Shown in pieces: positions 5,682-13,708 of a stretch of 17,769 nt of DNA. The notes beneath the pieces are model-generated. The model worked only from the letters and a program-made list of their open reading frames with translations, was not told the DNA's origin and did no database searches. Source of the stretch: Patescibacteria group bacterium (lineage in GTDB: Bacteria > Patescibacteriota > Microgenomatia > UBA12405 > JAHJSD01); the NCBI GenBank assembly GCA_018830585.1, contig JAHJSD010000069.1, positions 1-17,769 on the forward strand, read 5' to 3'. The translations under genes and the position numbers were made by a program. Position 1 is the stretch's first letter. The number at the start of each line of letters is the position of its first letter.

Positions 5682-7421
5682 ATGAAGTCAACTCGTCTCC
5701 TTTTTCTCCTCTTCTTCCTATCACTTTGTTTTTTTGCCGTTTTGACCAGGTTTTTCTACTGGCAGGTTATCGCCGGCGACAAGCTTTCGGTAACGGCCCA
5801 AAAACAACGGTTTAAAACAGTAGAAGTTTCTGCGCCCAGAGGCAAAATTTACGCTTTTGACGATTACCCTTTAGTTTTAAACAAAAACCTTTTCTTTTTA
5901 TACGTTTATCTGCCTAATTGCCCCTCTTTTATAAAAGAATTGCCGGAAAAATTGTCACCAATTTTTGTTTCCGATTTCCTTAGCAAAGAGTCTTCTCCTT
6001 CGGCCAATCTTGATACCGAAGGTCTGATTAAAGAAGAAAGAGTCAAAATCAGCCAAAACCTTTCTTCGGGTAAAAAATGGGTTATTTTAAAAAGAAGGTT
6101 GAGCTTGGACTCAAAAAAGGAAATCGAAGACCTTGGGTTTAATTGTCTCAGTTTCGAATCGGAAAGTTTCAGAGATTATCCTGAGGGAAGTATGTCAGCT
6201 CAATTGCTTGGGTTTGTTGGTTTTGATAAAAATGGCAATCAAAAAGGTTACTTTGGGCTGGAAGGGTTTTATAACCAACAACTTTCCGGTTTACCCGGGC
6301 TAATGGTTGAAGAAAAAACCTTAATCGGCCGACCGATTTTTTCTGAAAAAAGGGTAAAAGAGTCGGTCAGCTCCGGGATGAACTTGAATCTTTATTCGGA
6401 CCGGGTGGCCCAGTTTATTTTAGAAGAAGAGCTAAAAAAGGGAATCGATATTTATGGCGCCGCCTCCGGTTGGGGAGTGATCCTGGATCCTGTCAGCGGT
6501 GGTATTTTAGCAATGGCCGGTTTTCCAAATTACGATCCGGCAAACTACACTGAGTTTACTGGAAGTCTATTTTCAAACCCGGCGGTTTCCGAAGGGTTTG
6601 AGCCGGGTTCTATCTTTAAGCCACTGATTATGACTGCTGCCCTGGAAGAAGAAGTTCTCACTCCCGAAACCAAGTGCGATCGCTGCGCCGGTCCAAGGAA
6701 GATCGGGGATTACAATATTAAAACCTGGAACGAAAAATATCATCCCCACTCAACCATGACTGAAGTTATTCAAAACTCGGATAATGTTGGCATGGTTTTT
6801 GTCTCGGAAAAGTTAGGAAAAGAGCGGCTTCTTGACTGGTTGAAAAAATTCGGTTTTGGTGAAAAAACAGGTATCGATCTTCAGGGTGAAGCCGCCCTTC
6901 CGATTCGCTCCGACAAAGATTGGTACCCGATTGACTTGGCAACAGTTTCTTTCGGTCAGGGGATATTGGTTACCCCAATCCAGTTAACCAGGGCTTTTTC
7001 CGTTCTTGCCAACCAGGGCTGGTTGATAAAGCCGAAAGTGGTTCAAAAAATTTGGCTCGGAGATAAGGATGTATTTTTGACGGAAGAAAGCGGTGAGAAA
7101 AGGATAATTTCCCCAAAAGTATCTGAAGAGATAAAAAAAATGCTGATCAACGCCGTCGAAAACGGAGAAGCCAAAAATCTTAAGCCTGCCAGATTAGTAA
7201 TTGCCGGCAAGACCGGTACTGCCCAGATTCCCATCAGCGGCCACTATGATCAGGAAAAAACGATTGCCTCGTTTATCGGGTTTACTCCTGCCGATAACCC
7301 TAAATTTGTGATGTTAATCAGTCTGAGAGAGCCAAGTAGTTCTCCCTGGGGTTCGGAAACGGCCGCTCCTGTTTGGTTTAATATCGCCAACCGCTTGGCT
7401 TATTATTGGCAACTGTTTTAA
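5682..7421 (+). CDS. ftsI: Class B penicillin-binding protein, division transpeptidase FtsI (PBP3-like)
   Basis: Cross-links septal peptidoglycan. The 579 residues start with a signal anchor (LLFLLFFLSLCFFAVLTRFF, ~residues 6-25). The dimerisation domain begins with RFKTVEVSAPRGKIYAFDDYPL, the class B 'RGxIyD' motif with AFD, and includes GFVGFDKNGNQKGYFGLEGFYN. The transpeptidase domain has all three active-site motifs: SIFK (310-313, catalytic Ser310) in FEPGSIFKP, SDN (366-368) and KTGT (510-513). There are no PASTA repeats and no C-terminal extension. Its position after ftsL and the FtsW partner downstream favour FtsI over PBP2. It is followed by a 172-bp repeat-rich gap with a terminator-like palindrome, so downstream expression may be reduced or separately driven. 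Confidence 0.93.
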   Translation: MKSTRLLFLLFFLSLCFFAVLTRFFYWQVIAGDKLSVTAQKQRFKTVEVSAPRGKIYAFDDYPLVLNKNLFFLYVYLPNCPSFIKELPEKLSPIFVSDFLSKESSPSANLDTEGLIKEERVKISQNLSSGKKWVILKRRLSLDSKKEIEDLGFNCLSFESESFRDYPEGSMSAQLLGFVGFDKNGNQKGYFGLEGFYNQQLSGLPGLMVEEKTLIGRPIFSEKRVKESVSSGMNLNLYSDRVAQFILEEELKKGIDIYGAASGWGVILDPVSGGILAMAGFPNYDPANYTEFTGSLFSNPAVSEGFEPGSIFKPLIMTAALEEEVLTPETKCDRCAGPRKIGDYNIKTWNEKYHPHSTMTEVIQNSDNVGMVFVSEKLGKERLLDWLKKFGFGEKTGIDLQGEAALPIRSDKDWYPIDLATVSFGQGILVTPIQLTRAFSVLANQGWLIKPKVVQKIWLGDKDVFLTEESGEKRIISPKVSEEIKKMLINAVENGEAKNLKPARLVIAGKTGTAQIPISGHYDQEKTIASFIGFTPADNPKFVMLISLREPSSSPWGSETAAPVWFNIANRLAYYWQLF

Positions 7422-7450
7422 AATTGAAACTCTAAGGGCTATCGCTAAAA

Positions 7451-7498
7451 CCTGCCTGCTCGCCTCGCTGAGCGGTCGAAGCGGGCCCGGCAGGCAGG
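7451..7498. repeat. Large hairpin with CCTGCCTGC arms between ftsI and ftsW
   Basis: CCTGCCTGC (7451-7459) is complementary to GCAGGCAGG (7490-7498), and the enclosed bases pair further (TCGCT with AGCGG). The arms are the half-sites of the 20-bp palindrome found at 7529 and 3847, suggesting a palindrome opened by an internal insertion, or a composite of the same repeat family. It fills most of the 172-bp gap with the palindrome at 7529. Confidence 0.6.
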
Positions 7499-7528
7499 CT
7501 TGGCGAAGGAGGACCTGTCCACCGAAGT

Positions 7529-7555
7529 CCTGCCTGCCGGCAGGCAGGTTTTCTT
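7529..7555 (+). terminator. Palindrome CCTGCCTGCCGGCAGGCAGG plus T-run
   Basis: A perfect 20-bp palindrome (7529-7548) is followed at once by TTTTCTT, which has the form of an intrinsic terminator after ftsI. It is also a copy of the mobile palindrome seen at 3847. Whether it terminates or merely attenuates the dcw operon is open. A TATAAA at 7564-7569 without a good -35 could restart transcription for ftsW. Confidence 0.5.
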
Positions 7556-7593
7556 AGTTCACGTATAAATGGTATTTAAAAAAAGGAGCAAGT

Positions 7594-8700
7594 GTGCAAA
7601 TTAAACCGGCAAAAGGAAAAATAGACGCCAATCTCTTAACTCTACTATCTATCTTGATTTTAATAGGCTTATTTATGATCGGGGACATTTCTCTGATAGA
7701 GGCAGAGGTTAAGTTTGGGGATAAATTTCACTTTTTAAAACGTCAGTTCGCTTGGGTTATTTTAGGCAGCAGTTTGTGTTTCTTCACTGCCAAGATAGAT
7801 TATTTAGTTATTAAAAGAACTGCTAAACTGTTTTTTGTTTTAAGCCTCATTCCTTTATTACTGCTCCTAATCCCAGGGGTGGGAGTAACGATTTACGGAG
7901 CCAAAAGGTGGTTTGACTTGGGCTTTATGAACTTTCAACCGGTAGAGTTAGTCAAACTATCTTCGATAATATATTTTTCCTCATTAGCCGTTTCAGAAAA
8001 CAAAAAAACAATTTGGCAGCAGCTGTTAATCCTTTCCGTTCCAAGTCTCTTGATCCTGGTTGAACCGGACTTCGGGTCATTAGTCCTTTTAGTCAGCAGT
8101 GTTGGGCTAATCTGGTTCTTGGCAGGCAAAAGCCTGCTTCAACTCTCTTTATTGGTAATAGTCGGTCTGGCAGCAGGAGGGCTGCTGATCTTTACCTCTC
8201 CTTACCGAACCGAAAGAGTGCTGGGACTGGTTAATCCTTTCTACGACCCCCAAGACAAATCTTACCATGTTTACCAACTGGTTTTAACTTTAGGCTCCGG
8301 CGGTTGGTTTGGCCGCGGGATGGGAAATTCGCGCCAGAAATATCAATTTCTTCCGGAAGCGACCACCGATTCTATCGTGGCTCTGATGGCAGAAGAGTTT
8401 GGTTTTTTGGGAATTTTTCTTTTTTTATTCCTATTTGCCTTGTTCTTATTTCGTTGTTTCAGAGTGGCCCGCTTGGCCCCCGACCCGTTTTGCCAGCTTC
8501 TCTCTGCCGGCATTGCCGGATTAATTGCTTTCCAGAGTATAATAAATCTGGGAGCGGTCGCTGTTTTGTTTCCGCTAACCGGAATGCCTTTTCCGTTCGT
8601 TTCGTACGGCGGTTCATCGTTAATCACCCTTATGGCGGCAATGGGTATTTTGCTCAACATTTCTCGTTATCAAGACAAAAAATGCTTAAGAAAATCATAA
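7594..8700 (+). CDS. ftsW: SEDS-family septal peptidoglycan glycosyltransferase FtsW
   Basis: Polymerises lipid II into septal glycan with FtsI. The 368 residues form about ten membrane helices. Family motifs are visible: GAKRWFDLGFMNFQPVELVKL (~102-122), the outer loop YHVYQLVLTLGSGGWFGRGMGNS, the EATTDSIVALMAEEFG motif with the putative catalytic Asp259, and the closing PFPFVSYGGSSL. The start is GTG 7594, set by AAAAGGAG ending five bases upstream. It overlaps murG by 19 bases. A second SEDS gene closes the cluster at 12642. This one is called FtsW because it neighbours ftsI and murG and has the GSGGWFGRG loop; the FtsW/RodA split is inference. Confidence 0.88.
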   Translation: MQIKPAKGKIDANLLTLLSILILIGLFMIGDISLIEAEVKFGDKFHFLKRQFAWVILGSSLCFFTAKIDYLVIKRTAKLFFVLSLIPLLLLLIPGVGVTIYGAKRWFDLGFMNFQPVELVKLSSIIYFSSLAVSENKKTIWQQLLILSVPSLLILVEPDFGSLVLLVSSVGLIWFLAGKSLLQLSLLVIVGLAAGGLLIFTSPYRTERVLGLVNPFYDPQDKSYHVYQLVLTLGSGGWFGRGMGNSRQKYQFLPEATTDSIVALMAEEFGFLGIFLFLFLFALFLFRCFRVARLAPDPFCQLLSAGIAGLIAFQSIINLGAVAVLFPLTGMPFPFVSYGGSSLITLMAAMGILLNISRYQDKKCLRKS

Positions 8701-9773
8701 TTACCGGTGGTCATGCTACTCCTGCTTTGGCGGTGATAGAAAAAATTAAAAGCGAACGGAGCGCCCCGAAGATTTTTTATTTCGGCAGAAAATATGTTTT
8801 TGACGGGTCGAAAAAGATTTCCTTCGAGTATCAGCAATTAACTGGCCAGGATCAAGTTTCTTTTATCACCATCAATGCTGGCCGGCTTCCCAGACAGCTT
8901 AACGGTTACTCAATCATCAGTTTATTAAAAATACCTTTAGGCTTTTTTCAGTCTTTCTGTTGGTTGGCTAAAATAAATCCCGCAGTAATCGTCTCTTTCG
9001 GCGGCTATCTGTCTACTCCGGTAGTTATCGCCGGCTGGTTTTTAGGAATCCCCTCAATCAGCCATGAGCAAACCGGATCCTTAGGTCTGGCCAACAAAAT
9101 CAATTCTTTTTTTTCCAAAAAGGTAGCCGTTTCTTTCCCGGAGGTTTTAGACCAAATTCCGGCAAAGAAAGGTGTTTTAACAGGAAATCCAATCGGCCGA
9201 GAAAAATTTTCCCCTTCTCGAAAAGAGGCCATTTTTAAATTTATTTCCGAAGCTAAAAAACCGATACTTTTTATTACCGGAGGCAAGTCGGGGTCTAAGA
9301 CGATAAATTTAACCGTCCGCCAAGCCCTGCCGAAGCTGAAGAAAAATTTTGCGATTATTCACCAAGTCGGTGTTGACGATTGTCCTACTCCTCAAGAAAG
9401 GGGGCGATATTTGAGGGTCAGATTTATCGAAGCTTCGTATTTCGATTGGCTTCTTTTCCGCTCCCATCTGATCGTTTCCCGGTCCGGGGCTAACATAGTT
9501 TTGCGTTTGGCTTTTTTCAAAAAAAGAGCGGTTTTAATTCCCATACCAAATTCTTCCGGAGATGAACAGAACAAAAACGCTAAATTTTTAAAGGGTTTAA
9601 ATTTAGCGGTAGTTCTTAAACAGGACCGTTTGAATCAGGAAAGTCTGATTGAAGCGATTAGACAAGCTTTCCTATTGAAAATCAGTCCGAAATATCCTCC
9701 CTGGTGGTCAGAAGCGGATCCTGCCCGGGCGGCCGGGAAAATTTGGCGCTTAGCCAAGGAGGTTGCCCGATAA
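8682..9773 (+). CDS. murG: MurG-type UDP-GlcNAc transferase (lipid II synthase), divergent
   Basis: MurG adds GlcNAc to lipid I on the inner membrane face. The 363 residues have the GT-B two-domain plan. The N-terminal domain starts IIITGGHATPALAVIEKI and contains SFGGYLSTPVVIAGWFLGIP and SHEQTGSLGLANKI. The C-terminal domain has FITGGKSGSKTINLTV and SRSGANIVLRLAFFKK, then PIPNSSGDEQNKNA. The Gln and Asn of the last motif are kept. Three usually conserved positions differ: HEQN is HEQT, GGSqGA is GGKSGS, and the Glu expected in the donor-site helix (SRxGAxTxxEl) is Arg. The frame is open back to 8304, but that stretch shadows ftsW; ATG 8682 gives the normal N-terminus and overlaps ftsW. Confidence 0.88.
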   Translation: MLKKIIITGGHATPALAVIEKIKSERSAPKIFYFGRKYVFDGSKKISFEYQQLTGQDQVSFITINAGRLPRQLNGYSIISLLKIPLGFFQSFCWLAKINPAVIVSFGGYLSTPVVIAGWFLGIPSISHEQTGSLGLANKINSFFSKKVAVSFPEVLDQIPAKKGVLTGNPIGREKFSPSRKEAIFKFISEAKKPILFITGGKSGSKTINLTVRQALPKLKKNFAIIHQVGVDDCPTPQERGRYLRVRFIEASYFDWLLFRSHLIVSRSGANIVLRLAFFKKRAVLIPIPNSSGDEQNKNAKFLKGLNLAVVLKQDRLNQESLIEAIRQAFLLKISPKYPPWWSEADPARAAGKIWRLAKEVAR

Positions 9774-10187
9774 ATGACCCTGAAAAGATTCTTTTTTGCC
9801 GCGATTGTTTCCATGATAGTTCTCTTCCTGGAATTCAAAGCCATTCCTTTCGTTTTAAAGAAAACTAATCTCTTTCACCCAAAACTTATTTCTCCGGTAG
9901 TGGAAGCTGAAAAAACGAAATTCTACCTGAAATATGTGCTCTTGGAATCTCAAGTTTTACTTTGGCAAGGCCCCTTTGTCCTGGAAGGAATTGGCGGAAT
10001 TGAAGTTTCAATAATAGAAAAAGGAAGGCCGATTAAAATTATTTTTTCTTCGGAAAGAGACCCAAGATCGCAGCTTGCCTCTTTACAACTGATTTTAAAA
10101 GAGTCTAAAATGTTGGAAGCTATTAAAAATGGCCCCCCACCCAAGTTGATCGATTTAACCGGGGATAAACCTTATGTCTCGTTCTAA
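9774..10187 (+). CDS. ftsQ: Short FtsQ/DivIB-like division protein
   Basis: A 137-residue bitopic protein: short basic start, a membrane segment (RFFFAAIVSMIVLFLEF, ~residues 5-21), then an extracytoplasmic region ending with LASLQLILKESKM...PKLIDLTGDKPYVSF. That end resembles the last strands of FtsQ/DivIB, where an 'IDLR..gkvyV' strand binds FtsL/FtsB. The position between murG and ftsA is exactly that of ftsQ. At 137 residues it is about half the usual length; no POTRA domain is recognisable. ATG 9774 follows the murG stop directly and the 3' end overlaps ftsA by 14 bases, so it is firmly inside the operon. The name rests mainly on position plus the C-terminal strand; a different small partner of FtsA is possible. 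Confidence 0.5.
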   Translation: MTLKRFFFAAIVSMIVLFLEFKAIPFVLKKTNLFHPKLISPVVEAEKTKFYLKYVLLESQVLLWQGPFVLEGIGGIEVSIIEKGRPIKIIFSSERDPRSQLASLQLILKESKMLEAIKNGPPPKLIDLTGDKPYVSF

Positions 10188-11433
10188 CCTAACTGTTGGT
10201 ATTGATATTGGCAGCAGCAAAATAGTCACTTTGGTCGCCCAGCATTTTCCGGAAGAAGAGAGAACCAACATTATCGGAGTCTCAAACTTCCCCGCTGACG
10301 GGATCAAAAAAGGTCAGGTAGTTGATATTGATAGGGCATCTGAATCTTTGATTCAAAGCGTCGAGTCGGCCGAAAGAATGGCAGGGTACTCTGTTTCCGA
10401 AGCTTTCGTTTCTTTTTCCGCTCCCCATGTTGAGTCGATCAACTCTCAGGGGGTGGTGGCAGTATCGAACCCAAAAGAGGAAATCGTTGAAGAAGATGTC
10501 GAAAGAGTAATCGAGGCCGCCCGCGCCGTTTCTTTGCCTTCATCAAGGGAAATTATCCATGTTATCCCGCGCAACTTCTCTGTCGACGGGCAAAAAGGGG
10601 TTGACAATCCTATTGGCATGAGCGGTGTCCGTTTGGAGGTAGAGTCTCACATTGTTACCGCCTCTTCACCGGCGATGAGGAATTTAGCCAAATGCATCGA
10701 CGAAGCCGGAGTTAAAATTTCTGCTTTTGTCTTCGGCGGCTTTGCTATCGCCGAATCGGTTTTAACCCCTACCGAAAAAGAACTGGGCGTGGTTTTGGTT
10801 GACATCGGCAGCAGTGTTACCACAATAACTATTTACAACGAGGGGGCGCCTTGTTTTTCAAAAGTGCTTCCGGTCGGCGCCAAAAATGTTACTAACGACT
10901 TAGCGATAGGGCTTAGACTTTCTTTGGATCAGGCCGAAAAATTGAAGTTAATCCTGGAAAAATATAAAGATGAGGATGGCGACATTTCTCTTAAAAAATT
11001 AGCCATCGACCCGGAAGAAAAAAAAATTTCTCTTAAAACCGCCGTCAATGGCATAGTCGCTCCCCGCTTAGATGAAATTTTTTCTCTAATCAAAGAAGAG
11101 GTCAGGCAAAGCGGGTTCGGCGGGGTAACACCGGCAGGGTTGGTTCTAGTTGGCGGGGGAGCCAAAACGATCAGGGCTAAATACAGTTGTCAAAAAACCT
11201 TAGGTTTGCCGGTGAGGGTTGGTGTTCCGGAAAAATTGGGCGGTATTATTGATGATTTGATTTCCCCGGAGTACGCTTCTTCATTGGGGTTGATTCTTTA
11301 CGGCATCAAACAGGGTCGCTCTCAAAAAGTTTTATCAAAAGGGGTTTTTAATTTTGGTAAAATAGGTAAGAAATTGTCAGTCAAGGGGGCGATACAAAAG
11401 CTGTTTGAAACATTAAAGCCCCTTTTGCCGTAA
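10174..11433 (+). CDS. ftsA: Cell division protein FtsA (actin-like membrane tether of FtsZ)
   Basis: FtsA binds ATP and the C-terminal peptide of FtsZ and tethers the ring to the membrane. The 419 residues show the actin fold motifs: phosphate-1 loop VGIDIGSSKIVTLVA at the N-terminus, the 1C SHS2 subdomain (roughly residues 85-165, with FVSFSAPHVESINSQG), phosphate-2 loop VLVDIGSSVTTITIY, and the adenosine loop GLVLVGGGAKTI. The C-terminus is an amphipathic helix (GAIQKLFETLKPLLP), the expected membrane-targeting sequence. Length is normal. ATG 10174 overlaps the ftsQ-like gene, and ftsZ starts three bases after the stop. Confidence 0.95.
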   Translation: MSRSNLTVGIDIGSSKIVTLVAQHFPEEERTNIIGVSNFPADGIKKGQVVDIDRASESLIQSVESAERMAGYSVSEAFVSFSAPHVESINSQGVVAVSNPKEEIVEEDVERVIEAARAVSLPSSREIIHVIPRNFSVDGQKGVDNPIGMSGVRLEVESHIVTASSPAMRNLAKCIDEAGVKISAFVFGGFAIAESVLTPTEKELGVVLVDIGSSVTTITIYNEGAPCFSKVLPVGAKNVTNDLAIGLRLSLDQAEKLKLILEKYKDEDGDISLKKLAIDPEEKKISLKTAVNGIVAPRLDEIFSLIKEEVRQSGFGGVTPAGLVLVGGGAKTIRAKYSCQKTLGLPVRVGVPEKLGGIIDDLISPEYASSLGLILYGIKQGRSQKVLSKGVFNFGKIGKKLSVKGAIQKLFETLKPLLP

Positions 11434-11436
11434 AAG

Positions 11437-12621
11437 ATGGCTTTGGTTAACCCAATCCCCAGTCAAATTGCCAGAATAAAAGTCGTCGGTGTCGGCGGCG
11501 GCGGCGGTAACGCGGTCAACTATATGGTTAGTGATCACCGGACCGACGGAGTGGAATTTATTGTTATCAACACCGATGCCCAAGCCCTGCTATCCTCAAA
11601 GGCGGAAACAAAAATCCAAATTGGTGAAAAAGTTACCCGGGGACTGGGAGCCGGAGGCAATCCAAAAACAGGCCGGGAAGCGGCAGAGGAATCAAAAGAA
11701 AAAATCAAAGATCTGCTTCGCGGCTCTGATATGGTTTTTATCGCCGGAGGCATGGGCGGTGGTACTGCCAGCGGCAGCGCTCCGGTAATTGCCCAAATCG
11801 CCAAAGAAGAGTTAGGCATACTAACTGTTGGCGTAGTCACTAAACCGTTTTTCTTCGAAGGAACCAGGAGAATGGTTATCGCCGAAGAGTCGATTGATAA
11901 ATTGAGAGAAAAAGTAGATACCCTGATTGTGGTCCCAAATCAAAAACTGCTCGAAGTTTCCACAGAAAAAACAACTCTTTTAGACGCCTTTAAGTTAGCA
12001 GACTCTGTTCTTTCCAACGGCGTCCGAGGCATCTCTGATTTGATCACTGTTTCAGGCTTGATTAATCTGGATTTCGCCGATATCCGTTCGGTAATGGAAA
12101 ACGCGGGTACCGCCCTTTTGGGAGTCGGCTCCGCCTCAGGAGAAGATCGGGCCCAGGAAGCAGTCTTAAAAGCGATTTCTTCACAATTGCTTGATGTCAC
12201 TATTGAGGGTGCCCGCGGGGTTCTTCTTAATATTTCCGGAGGTCCGGATTTGACCATGGCAGAAGTCGAAAAAGCCGCCAAGACGATCAGCAGTCAGGTG
12301 GGAGGAGACGCCAATATTTTTTTTGGAGCTAGTATAGATCCGTCAATAAAAGGTGTAAAGATTACTGTTGTTGCCACCGGATTTGATGAAACCAGAAGAG
12401 CCCTGGCAGGGCTGATCAAACCCAAACAAGAACTGGAAATATCTGATCCTGACACGGATTTTCCCAAAGAGGGTAATCTTAGTTTTTCAAATGAAAACCA
12501 AGAAAAAACCAAGAAAAAAAAGAAAAAAACTAAGTCACCTCTTTTTGGACAAGATCTTCCCGAAGGCGTTGAGATCGTAGATGAATTCGACATCCCTTCT
12601 TTTCTAAGAAAAAAGAGTTAG
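11437..12621 (+). CDS. ftsZ: Cell division GTPase FtsZ, with an altered tubulin signature loop
   Basis: Forms the division ring scaffold. The 394 residues have the N-terminal GTP-binding loop VGVGGGGGNAVNYM, the FINTDAQAL-type strand, FFFEGTRRM, and the T7 catalytic loop NLDFADIRSVM, with the aspartates that complete the active site of the next subunit. A Lys-rich linker (encoded by A-runs near 12514-12529) leads to the conserved C-terminal peptide DEFDIPSFLRKK, which binds FtsA. The oddity is the T4 tubulin signature. FtsZ normally reads GGGTGTG or GGGTGSG; the bases at 11758-11778 give GGGTASG followed by SAP, so the fifth residue is Ala instead of an almost invariant Gly. The rest of the fold looks intact, so this is probably a functional lineage variant. 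Confidence 0.95.
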   Translation: MALVNPIPSQIARIKVVGVGGGGGNAVNYMVSDHRTDGVEFIVINTDAQALLSSKAETKIQIGEKVTRGLGAGGNPKTGREAAEESKEKIKDLLRGSDMVFIAGGMGGGTASGSAPVIAQIAKEELGILTVGVVTKPFFFEGTRRMVIAEESIDKLREKVDTLIVVPNQKLLEVSTEKTTLLDAFKLADSVLSNGVRGISDLITVSGLINLDFADIRSVMENAGTALLGVGSASGEDRAQEAVLKAISSQLLDVTIEGARGVLLNISGGPDLTMAEVEKAAKTISSQVGGDANIFFGASIDPSIKGVKITVVATGFDETRRALAGLIKPKQELEISDPDTDFPKEGNLSFSNENQEKTKKKKKKTKSPLFGQDLPEGVEIVDEFDIPSFLRKKS

Positions 12622-12641
12622 TTTTGAAAAAGGGAGAAACT

Positions 12642-13640
12642 ATGTTTTCTATTTTGGGGCTCTTCTGTTTAAACTTATTAATGCTTTGGGGGCTGGACAA
12701 AAACCTTTTTTGGCGCCAGCTCCTTTTTTGGCTGATCGGCGTGGTCTTTTTTTTGCTGCTTAAAACTATTAGTGCCCGCAGGGTTTTTTTGCCTAAAAAA
12801 AGAGTTTACCTTTTAATTCTCCTTTTTTTGGCTTTACCTTTGCTTTTCGGACGAGTAGTCAGGGGTTCGTCCCGCTGGCTGGAAATAGGAATTTTTTCAA
12901 TACAACCCTCAGAGCTGGTCAAACCCTTCTTAATCGGAGTTTTCGCCTCTTTTTTGGCGAACGGGGTCAGTAACTTTAAAAACTTTTTAGCCTTGATCCT
13001 GTTGATCTTCCTACCGGTTTTCTTAGTCTTAGTTCAACCTGATTTAGGCAGCGCCGCCATTGTTCTGGTCACCCTTCTTTCTTTAGTGTTTATCGCTAAA
13101 CCAAATTTAGTTTGGTGGCTGCCCCTGATCGTTGGTCTCGGCCTTATTCTTCTTTTGGCGGGAAACAGGATTTTTGAACCTTACCAGCTCGACAGGATAA
13201 CGAGTTTTTTAAACCCAGAACAAGATCCGCTAGGAAAAGGGTACAACCTTATCCAGGCAAAATTGGCCATTGGCGCCGGCGGCTGGTCTGGACGCGGTTT
13301 TGGTTTAGGCAGGCAAACACAATTATCCTTCCTCCCCGAAAAACAAACCGATTTTATCTTTGCCTCCTTGGCCGAAGAGCTTGGGTTCTTCGGAGTTCTT
13401 TTTACCCTTTGGTTTTATTTGCTGTTTTTTAACTGGCTGATCAAAAAGATTGCCCTGTCCGAAAATGGTTTTTGGTTTTTCCTAAGAAGCGGCATTTTTC
13501 TTCAGATTTTTCTGCAAACAGCAATCAACTTAGCGATGAATCTTCAGCTTTTTCCGGTTGTCGGCGTGCCATTGCCATTTCTTTCCTACGGAGGCTCATC
13601 CTTATTTTCAACCTTTTTGGCTTTAGGACTTTTTTTATAA
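12642..13640 (+). CDS. rodA: Second SEDS glycosyltransferase, RodA-like
   Basis: A 332-residue polytopic membrane protein of the FtsW/RodA family. It has GSSRWLEIGIFSIQPSELVKP (~75-95), IQAKLAIGAGGWSGRGFG, EKQTDFIFASLAEELG with the putative catalytic Asp237, and LPFLSYGGSSL near the end. The frame opens with TTG 12624, but ATG 12642 is chosen because AGGGAG (12631-12636) sits five bases upstream. The 'QPSELVKP' and 'TDFIF' wording and the presence of an FtsW earlier in the cluster suggest RodA, the elongation polymerase. A class B partner (PBP2) is not in the window. The protein stops right after the last membrane helix (LALGLFL), without the short cytoplasmic tail many relatives have. It is last in the dcw operon. 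Confidence 0.85.
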   Translation: MFSILGLFCLNLLMLWGLDKNLFWRQLLFWLIGVVFFLLLKTISARRVFLPKKRVYLLILLFLALPLLFGRVVRGSSRWLEIGIFSIQPSELVKPFLIGVFASFLANGVSNFKNFLALILLIFLPVFLVLVQPDLGSAAIVLVTLLSLVFIAKPNLVWWLPLIVGLGLILLLAGNRIFEPYQLDRITSFLNPEQDPLGKGYNLIQAKLAIGAGGWSGRGFGLGRQTQLSFLPEKQTDFIFASLAEELGFFGVLFTLWFYLLFFNWLIKKIALSENGFWFFLRSGIFLQIFLQTAINLAMNLQLFPVVGVPLPFLSYGGSSLFSTFLALGLFL

Positions 13641-13646
13641 GTCCTG

Positions 13647-13670
13647 AAGCAGTTTTACCAACCACTGCTT
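13647..13670 (+). terminator. Weak hairpin after rodA
   Basis: AAGCAGT (13647-13653) and ACTGCTT (13664-13670) form a perfect 7-bp stem with a 10-base loop six bases after the rodA stop. No T-run follows, so it is at best a weak terminator or 3'-end processing site. It touches the -35 of the rplU promoter. Confidence 0.35.
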
Positions 13671-13698
13671 GTAGAATCTAACCTCGATATTGTATAAT
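13669..13698 (+). promoter_or_regulatory. Promoter of rplU-rpmA-parB-like operon
   Basis: A perfect TATAAT (13693-13698) lies 18 bp from TTGTAG (13669-13674). Transcription should start around 13704-13706, only a few bases before the rplU ATG at 13709, so the mRNA would be leaderless or nearly so. No Shine-Dalgarno precedes the ATG, consistent with this. Confidence 0.65.
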
Positions 13699-13708
13699 CG
13701 GTTTCGTT

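Noticed and set aside
8304..8681. 126-residue N-terminal extension of MurG
   Set aside because: It is the out-of-frame shadow of ftsW; the normal MurG N-terminus begins at ATG 8682.
12501..12530. Programmed slippage on the A-runs in ftsZ
   Set aside because: The runs (eight and seven A) encode a Lys-rich linker that is normal before the FtsZ C-terminal peptide, and the zero frame gives the correct ending.
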